The notes under the pieces: model-generated
The model's database searches: none
Told to the model about the DNA's origin: nothing
Seen by the model: the letters and a program-made list of their open reading frames with translations, nothing else
From: Cupriavidus sp. P-10
Lineage (GTDB): Bacteria; Pseudomonadota; Gammaproteobacteria; Burkholderiales; Burkholderiaceae
Direction of reading: 5' to 3'
Assembly: GCF_003402535.2 (NCBI RefSeq)
Contig: NZ_AP025170.1
Location: forward strand, 3,100,001-3,164,000
DNA length: 64,000 nt
Made by a program: the position numbers and the translations under genes
In this document: positions 58,817 through 64,000 of the stretch, piece after piece
Layout: each line of letters begins with the position of its first letter
Numbering within the stretch: the first letter of the stretch is position 1

Positions 58817-59719
58817 ATGGCGCTGGCGTATTCCGTTTCGCCGTTTCCCGCCGGTAGCGGGCAATTGCTGCAGGCGCTGGCGGCGCTGCCGCCTGCCTTC
58901 ATGGTGGCGGTGACGGCCGTGCTGGGCCTGGTGGTGGGCAGTTTCCTCAATGTGGTGATCCACCGGCTGCCGCGCATGATGGAGCGCGACGAAGCCAACT
59001 ATATCGCCGAGCTGCGCGGCGACCCGCTGCCCTACCCCGCCCGCTACAACCTGATGGTGCCGCGCTCGGCCTGTCCGCATTGCGGCCACGCGATCGCGCC
59101 CTGGGAAAACGTGCCGGTGCTGAGCTGGCTGGCGCTGCGCGGGCGCTGCTCGGCCTGCAAGACACGGATCAGCGTGCGCTATCCGCTGGTGGAACTGGCC
59201 TGCGGCGTGCTGAGCGCGCTGGTGGCGTGGCGCTTCGGCCCTGGCGCGCAGGCGTTGGCGGCGCTGGTGCTGGTCTGGGCACTGCTGGCGCTGACCCTGA
59301 TCGATGCCGACACCCAGTTGCTGCCGGACCAGATCACGCTGCCGCTGCTGTGGCTGGGACTGGTGCTGAACCTGGGCGGGTGGTTCGTGCCACTGGCCGA
59401 CGCTGTCATCGGCGCCGCCGCCGGCTACCTGGTGCTGTGGACGGCGTACTGGCTGTTCCGGCTGGTGCGCGGCAAGGAAGGCATGGGTTTCGGCGATTTC
59501 AAGCTGATGGCGGCCCTTGGAGCGTGGTTCGGCTGGCAGGCACTGCCGGCGCTGGTGCTGCTGTCGTCGGTGGCCGGCGTGGCGTTCGGGCTGGCCAGCA
59601 TCGCGCTGCGCCGGCAGGATCGCGACACGCCCTTCCCCTTCGGCCCCTTCATCGCGCTGGCGGGGCTGGTGGTGCTGGTGTTCGGTCCCGGCGTGCTGCC
59701 GCTGACCTTGCTGCCTTGA
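58817..59719 (+). CDS. pilD: Type IV prepilin peptidase/methyltransferase
   Basis: Bifunctional membrane enzyme of 300 residues that cleaves and N-methylates prepilins. The zinc-site cysteines are CPHCGHAIAPWENVP and RGRCSACKTRIS. The catalytic aspartates are in LTLIDADTQLLPDQITLP and GMGFGDFKLMAALG. Eight hydrophobic segments. It follows pilC by 4 bp and is followed by coaE, the typical proteobacterial arrangement. Confidence 0.96.
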   Translation: MALAYSVSPFPAGSGQLLQALAALPPAFMVAVTAVLGLVVGSFLNVVIHRLPRMMERDEANYIAELRGDPLPYPARYNLMVPRSACPHCGHAIAPWENVPVLSWLALRGRCSACKTRISVRYPLVELACGVLSALVAWRFGPGAQALAALVLVWALLALTLIDADTQLLPDQITLPLLWLGLVLNLGGWFVPLADAVIGAAAGYLVLWTAYWLFRLVRGKEGMGFGDFKLMAALGAWFGWQALPALVLLSSVAGVAFGLASIALRRQDRDTPFPFGPFIALAGLVVLVFGPGVLPLTLLP

Positions 59720-59770
59720 AGCTGGTATCGTGACGGCAACATCGACAACTGGCCTTCACGGCATCCCCAC

Positions 59771-60409
59771 ATGCTGGAAATCGGACTGACCGGCGGCATC
59801 GGCAGCGGCAAGACCCGCGTGGCCGACATGTTCGCCGCGCGCGGCGCCGCGATCGTCGACACCGACCTGCTCGCCCACCAGATCACAGCCCCGGGCGGGC
59901 GCGCCATCCCGGCGCTGGTCGAAGCCTTTGGGCCTGAATGCCTGCGCGCTGACGGCGCCATGGATCGCGACGCGATGCGCGCGCTGGTGTTCGCCGACCC
60001 GGCCGCCAAGGCGCGCCTCGAAGGCATCACCCATCCGCTGATCCGCGCGCTGACCAACGAGCATGCCCAGGCAGTCCGCGACGCCGGCGAACATCCTTAC
60101 CTGATCTATGTGGTGCCGCTGCTGGTCGAGTCCGGCTCATGGCGCGAGCGCGTGGGCCGCGTGCTGGTGGTCGACTGCACCGAAGCCACCCAGGTGGCGC
60201 GAGTGATGGCGCGCAACGGCTTCAGCCGCGAACAGGTGCAGGCGATCATGGCCAGGCAGGCCACGCGGCGCGCGCGGCTGGCATGTGCCGACGACGTCAT
60301 CGACAACGACGGCCCGGTGGATGCGCTGGTTGCGCAGGTGGACCGGCTCGACCGCTATTACCGCGAACTGTCGGCGTCCGGAAAGGTCCATCCCGAAGCC
60401 GGCGCATGA
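59771..60409 (+). CDS. coaE: Dephospho-CoA kinase
   Basis: Last step of CoA synthesis, 212 residues. P-loop [17 protein letters not shown] at the N-terminus, [15 protein letters not shown] for dephospho-CoA binding, and VVPLLVESG. It is 51 bp after pilD. Confidence 0.96.
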   Translation: MLEIGLTGGIGSGKTRVADMFAARGAAIVDTDLLAHQITAPGGRAIPALVEAFGPECLRADGAMDRDAMRALVFADPAAKARLEGITHPLIRALTNEHAQAVRDAGEHPYLIYVVPLLVESGSWRERVGRVLVVDCTEATQVARVMARNGFSREQVQAIMARQATRRARLACADDVIDNDGPVDALVAQVDRLDRYYRELSASGKVHPEAGA

Positions 60410-60646
60410 TGCGCAGGCCCGGCACGGCGGCACGCGGCGAACGCGCGTCCGACATTGTCCTCGGCCCGGGTCTCGCATAGAATGCGCTGGAACATGCCGG
60501 GAAATCGCCGCATACTGCGGGCATTGGACACCGCGGATCACTCCGACACGGTCCACCCAGCCCCTTCCGGCGTTCCCCGGGCCACATTCCGCACCGGGCC
60601 TGCTCATCTCACGGGGCCCGCCCGGCGCCCTGCACGGACATAGCTC

Positions 60647-61405
60647 TTGATTCTGTACGAATACCCTTTCAACGAACGCATCAGGACACTCCTGCGCCTG
60701 GAGGACCTGTTCGATCGGCTGGAATACTTCCTCGGCCAGGATCATCCCCAGCAGCACCATGTCGCGCTGACTACGCTGTTCGAGATCATTGAGGTGGCCG
60801 GCCGTGCCGACCTCAAGACCGACCTGATCAAGGAACTGGAACGCCAGCGCCAGGCGCTGGCGCCGCTGCGCGCCAACCCCCAGATCGACCAGGAAGCGCT
60901 GGACAGCGTGATCGGCGAAATCGAGCAGGGCATCGCCCTGCTCAACCAGACCGTGGGCAAGGCCGGGCAGCTGCTGACCGACAACGAGTGGCTGACCAGC
61001 ATCCGCAGCCGCGCCATCATTCCCGGCGGCACCTGCGAGTTCGACCTGCCGGCCTACTACGCGTGGCAGCATCGTCCCGCGGAGGAGCGCCGCGCCGATA
61101 TCCTGAAGTGGGCGCGCCCGCTGGTGTCGCTGCGCATGGGCACCACCATCGTGCTGCGCCTGCTGCGCGAAGCCGGCCAGAGCGGCAAGGTGATCGCCAC
61201 CGGCGGCAGCTACCAGCAGATGCTGTCGGGCCGCAGCTACCAGCTGATGCAGGTGTGGCTGGATGATTCGCTGCTGGCCTTCATCCCTGAAATGAGCGCC
61301 AACAAGTACATGCTGTGGGTGCGCTTCACCCAGCAGGATGGTGACCTGCGGCCCCGTTCGGTCGACGCGGATATCCCGTTCTTGCTGAAACTCTGTAATT
61401 TCTGA
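60647..61405 (+). CDS. zapD: Cell division protein ZapD
   Basis: FtsZ-bundling protein of 252 residues (formerly DUF1342/YacF). The start is TTG at 60647, which gives [20 protein letters not shown], matching the family start LFEHPLNEKMRTWLRIE. Other matches to E. coli ZapD are [15 protein letters not shown] and [13 protein letters not shown]. The 237-bp gap before it (60410-60646) shows no gene. It precedes yacG by 17 bp. Confidence 0.93.
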   Translation: MILYEYPFNERIRTLLRLEDLFDRLEYFLGQDHPQQHHVALTTLFEIIEVAGRADLKTDLIKELERQRQALAPLRANPQIDQEALDSVIGEIEQGIALLNQTVGKAGQLLTDNEWLTSIRSRAIIPGGTCEFDLPAYYAWQHRPAEERRADILKWARPLVSLRMGTTIVLRLLREAGQSGKVIATGGSYQQMLSGRSYQLMQVWLDDSLLAFIPEMSANKYMLWVRFTQQDGDLRPRSVDADIPFLLKLCNF

Positions 61406-61422
61406 AGCCTGCGTCTTAAGCC

Positions 61423-61614
61423 ATGCCCGCTGTCGTCAAATGTCCCACCTGTGGCACCGATGTGCCTTGGGTGACCGACAACAAATTCCGCCCGTTCTGT
61501 TCCGAGCGTTGCAAGCAAATCGATCTCGGTGCCTGGGCGTCCGAAAAGTACGTGATTGGCGGCAAGCCAGGCGAGACCCCCTCGCCTGACCTGCCTGGCG
61601 ACGAGGACGACTGA
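61423..61614 (+). CDS. yacG: DNA gyrase inhibitor YacG
   Basis: A 63-residue zinc protein. Four cysteines, Cys7 and Cys10 (CPTC) and Cys26 and Cys30 (FCSERC), make the zinc site, followed by [15 protein letters not shown], which is diagnostic. The tail is acidic (GDEDD). The coaE-zapD-yacG order is conserved. Confidence 0.97.
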   Translation: MPAVVKCPTCGTDVPWVTDNKFRPFCSERCKQIDLGAWASEKYVIGGKPGETPSPDLPGDEDD

Positions 61615-61634
61615 GCCCCGCCTCGCCGTTGTAT

Positions 61635-61957
61635 TCAGTGCGCCGCCGCCAGCACGCGGCGGTAGAACCCCAGGCACACCAGCACGAAGACCACCAGGCC
61701 CAGCCACTGCGCCGTCGCTTCAAAACCTGCGCCCACCAACGCCAGCAACGGTGTCCACGGCAAGCACGGCGGACGTCGTGAAGATGGCCAGCGCGATGGC
61801 GGACTTGCCGCCTTCCGGCGTATCCAGCAGGCCGTCCGCGGTGCCGAGCGCCAGGATCAGCAGCGAGACCAGGATCACCGCAATGATGCCGATGCCCGAG
61901 ATCGGGCTGGCCGACGAACCGACCAGTCCTGCCAGGTGCCGGCCCAGGGTCTGAGCC
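61635..61957 (-). pseudogene. Oligopeptide transporter (OPT) remnant
   Basis: Directly after the mutT stop, the minus strand reads LGRHLAGLVGSSASPISGIG, then IIAVILVSLLILALG and AIALAIFTTSAVLA, which is the GSSxSPISG region of OPT-family peptide transporters. The frame stops at 61720. A shifted frame continues with LALVGAGFEATAQWLGLVVF to a stop at 61635, apparently the transporter C-terminus. The N-terminal hundreds of residues are missing and there is no start, so this is an internally deleted relic. Confidence 0.65.
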
Positions 61958-62395
61958 CTAGGCTTCCTCGCCCAGCCATTGGACCACCGGAATGGTGGCC
62001 GGCAACAGCGGCGCGACCGTCACGGGCACCGTCTGCCAGGAAAAGGCCTGGCCTTCGCGGCCGACCGGGTCACCGCGCCAGGCAGTGACCTTGCAGAAAT
62101 GCAGCCGCACATAGGCGTGCGGGTAGTCGTGCTCGAGCACATGCCAGCGCTCGCACGCGGTGATATCCAGTCCCAGCTCCTCATGCAGCTCGCGGGCGAG
62201 CGCGGCTTCCACGGTCTCGCCTGGCTCGAGCTTGCCGCCGGGGAATTCCCAGTAGCCTTCGTACGGCTTGCCCGCCGGGCGCTGCGCCAGCAGGAAGCGG
62301 CCATCCGGCTGCACCAGCACGCCGACCGCGACTTCGGTGACCTTGCGCGGCGGGTTGCCGGCGGTCCCTGCAGGCTTGTCCATCGGCGCGCTCAT
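61958..62395 (-). CDS. mutT: 8-oxo-dGTP diphosphatase (MutT-type Nudix)
   Basis: Nucleotide-pool sanitising Nudix enzyme of 145 residues. Nudix box GGKLEPGETVEAALARELHE then ELGL fits the consensus exactly, with GYWEFPGGK upstream. Its start overlaps the DUF815 ATPase stop by 4 bases. It ends at the OPT relic. Confidence 0.92.
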   Translation of the reverse strand: MSAPMDKPAGTAGNPPRKVTEVAVGVLVQPDGRFLLAQRPAGKPYEGYWEFPGGKLEPGETVEAALARELHEELGLDITACERWHVLEHDYPHAYVRLHFCKVTAWRGDPVGREGQAFSWQTVPVTVAPLLPATIPVVQWLGEEA

Positions 62396-63297
62396 GCCTT
62401 TTCGTTGCCCGGCACGTCAGCGATATAGGGCTGGCCATGCTTGCCGCCCCAGTCGCGCGCGAACTGCCACGCCACCCGGCCCGAGCGCGAGCCGCGCTCC
62501 AGCGCCCACACCAGCGCGTCGCCGCGCGCCGCCGCGATGTCCTCTTCCGTGCAGCCGAAGTGCCTGAGCCAGTGGCCCACGATCGCCAGGTACTCATCCT
62601 GCTTGGGCGGGTAGAACGACAGCCACAGGCCGAAGCGCTCGGACAGCGAGATCTTCTCCTCGACCACTTCACCAGGATGGATTTCGCCGTCGTCGGTGTG
62701 GCGATAGGTCTCGTTGTCCTTCATGTACTCCGGCAGCAGGTGCCGGCGGTTGGACGTGGCGTAGATCAGCACATTGTCCGACTGCGCCGCGACCGAGCCG
62801 TCCAGCGCCGACTTCAGCGACTTGTAGCCCGATTCGCCCTCCTCGAACGACAGGTCGTCGCAGAAGATGACGAAGCGCTCGGGGCGCTGCGAGACCAGTT
62901 CGACGATATCGCCGAGGTCGCCCAGGTCATCCTTGTCGACTTCCACCAACCGCAGCCCGTCCTTGACGAAGGCATTCAGGCAAGCCTTGATCAGCGACGA
63001 CTTGCCGGTGCCGCGCGCTCCGGTCAGCAGCACGTTGTTGGCCGGCAGCTTGCTCACGAACTGGCGCGTATTGGCAACGATGGCGTCTTTCTGGCGCTCG
63101 ATGTTCTTCAGGTCGTCCAGGTGGATCGGCGGCAGCTGGCGCACCGGCTGCAGGTAGCCGATATTGCCGAACAGGCTCTGGCGCTTGCGCCAGCGGAACG
63201 CTACCGCCTCCTGCCAGTCCGCATCGTTCAGTTGCGGCGGCAGCCATTGTTCGAGGCGGGAGAGGAAGTTGTCGAGGCGGGCGGCGAGGTCGGACAT
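62392..63297 (-). CDS. DUF815 family AAA+ ATPase
   Basis: ATP-binding protein of 301 residues. Walker A GARGTGKSSLIKA, Walker B FVIFCDDLSFEEGE, sensor region VLIYATSNRRHLLPEYM, and a C-terminal ARGDALVWALERGSRSGRVA typical of DUF815. The molecular role is not established. It lies between argJ and mutT, the usual Burkholderiales position. Confidence 0.9.
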   Translation of the reverse strand: MSDLAARLDNFLSRLEQWLPPQLNDADWQEAVAFRWRKRQSLFGNIGYLQPVRQLPPIHLDDLKNIERQKDAIVANTRQFVSKLPANNVLLTGARGTGKSSLIKACLNAFVKDGLRLVEVDKDDLGDLGDIVELVSQRPERFVIFCDDLSFEEGESGYKSLKSALDGSVAAQSDNVLIYATSNRRHLLPEYMKDNETYRHTDDGEIHPGEVVEEKISLSERFGLWLSFYPPKQDEYLAIVGHWLRHFGCTEEDIAAARGDALVWALERGSRSGRVAWQFARDWGGKHGQPYIADVPGNEKA

Positions 63298-63324
63298 GGC
63301 GAGGGCGTGGAATGTTTCATGCGC

Positions 63325-63346
63325 CCTGCCCGCGGTCGCGGGCAGG
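63325..63346 (-). terminator. Hairpin after argJ
   Basis: CCTGCCCGC-GGTC-GCGGGCAGG, a perfect 9-bp stem between argJ and the DUF815 gene. No T-run, so termination would be weak or Rho-assisted. Confidence 0.45.
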
Positions 63347-63357
63347 AGAGTTGCAGC

Positions 63358-64000
63358 TCAGGAACGATAATCGGCGTTGATCGACACGTAGTCGTGCGAC
63401 AGGTCGCAGGTCCACACCGTGGCTTCGGCATTGCCACGGCCCAGCGCGATGCGCACCGTGATCTCGGCCTGCTTCATCACGCGCTGGCCGTCTTCCTCGC
63501 GGTAGTCGGGGTTGCGGCCGCCGTCGCGGGCGACCCAGACATCGTCCAGCCACAGGTTGACGCGGCCGACGTCCAGGTCATTGACGCCGGCGTAGCCCAC
63601 TGCGGCCAGGATACGGCCCAGGTTGGGGTCCGAGGCATAGAACGCGGTCTTGACCAGCGGCGAATGCGCGACCGCATAGGCGATCTGGCGGCATTCGGCC
63701 ACGTCCTTGCCGCCTTCCACGCGGATGGTCATCAGCTTGGTCGCGCCTTCGCCGTCGCGCACGATCATCTGCGCCAGTTCCTGGGCCAGGCCCGTCACCG
63801 CGTCGCGCAGCGCTTCAAAGGCCTGGCCTTCGGCACGGTCGACCGCGGCACCGGACTTGCCCGACGCGATCAGCACGAACGAATCGTTGGTCGAGGTATC
63901 GCCATCGATGGTGATGCTGTTGAACGAGTGGTCGGCCGCGTGCGCCACCAGCCCCTGCAGCACCGGCTGCGCCACCGCGGCGTCCATGGCGATAAAGCCC
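63358..64000 (-). CDS. argJ: Bifunctional ornithine acetyltransferase / N-acetylglutamate synthase, C-terminal part
   Basis: The last 214 residues, coming in from beyond the right edge. They belong to the beta chain of Arg[55 protein letters not shown] and the conserved end [15 protein letters not shown]. ArgJ recycles the acetyl group in arginine synthesis. The self-cleavage site and alpha chain lie outside the window. Confidence 0.95.
   Translation of the reverse strand, partial: GFIAMDAAVAQPVLQGLVAHAADHSFNSITIDGDTSTNDSFVLIASGKSGAAVDRAEGQAFEALRDAVTGLAQELAQMIVRDGEGATKLMTIRVEGGKDVAECRQIAYAVAHSPLVKTAFYASDPNLGRILAAVGYAGVNDLDVGRVNLWLDDVWVARDGGRNPDYREEDGQRVMKQAEITVRIALGRGNAEATVWTCDLSHDYVSINADYRS

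Overview
The window is a stretch of a GC-rich betaproteobacterial chromosome, most likely Cupriavidus or a close Burkholderiaceae relative. The grounds are three Bug-type solute receptors next to CaiB/BaiF CoA-transferases, and a housekeeping order (proS, rppH, CNP1-like, proB, obgE, rpmA, rplU, ispB, tRNA-Pro, pilB, pilC, pilD, coaE, zapD, yacG, mutT, DUF815 ATPase, argJ) that I recognise from Burkholderiales. The genus is an inference; no rRNA is present.

Layout. 0-4 kb holds a sulfatase module on the minus strand: a formylglycine-generating enzyme (FGE) with an N-terminal membrane anchor, a HAD-phosphatase lipoprotein and a sulfatase lipoprotein that runs off the left edge. 4-13 kb is catabolic: a Bug receptor, a GntR/FCD regulator, an MFS permease, a ureidoglycolate-lyase-like protein, then a CoA-transferase divergent from iclR-Bug-acyl-CoA dehydrogenase. 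13-14.2 kb is a decaying patch (LOTUS-domain fragment, frameshifted DUF2726 gene, frameshifted GNAT gene). 15-19.1 kb is a second catabolic module (LysR, Bug, CoA-transferase, crotonase-fold protein). 19-22.8 kb has assorted small genes (DoxX, RutE-like reductase, patatin, a secreted repeat protein). 22.9-28.2 kb is a D-serine dehydratase / MFS / M81 metallopeptidase cluster divergent from a LysR gene.

28.25-32.4 kb is a distinct accessory island: a SymE-like toxin, and a two-gene operon with a 4-bp overlap encoding a Ser/Thr kinase fused to a thioredoxin-like C-terminal domain and a protein with a possible PD-(D/E)XK-like core. I recognise no named system with this pair, and it is the best candidate here for an undescribed conflict or defence system.

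32.4-64 kb is core genome: class Ia ribonucleotide reductase (nrdA before nrdB in transcription order, with tandem NrdR boxes and an 18-bp inverted repeat in the leader), a gene chain ypjD-like / PP0621-like / pilS / pilR / ampD, then ffh, hpt, a LysE exporter, a prolyl-4-hydroxylase-like dioxygenase with a lytic transglycosylase, proS, rppH, proB, obgE, L27, L21, ispB, tRNA-Pro(CGG), pilBCD, coaE, zapD, yacG, an OPT-transporter remnant, mutT, a DUF815 ATPase and the C-terminal part of argJ.

Starts were chosen from ribosome-binding sites and family N-termini. Functions come from visible motifs and remembered family features; no database search was run.
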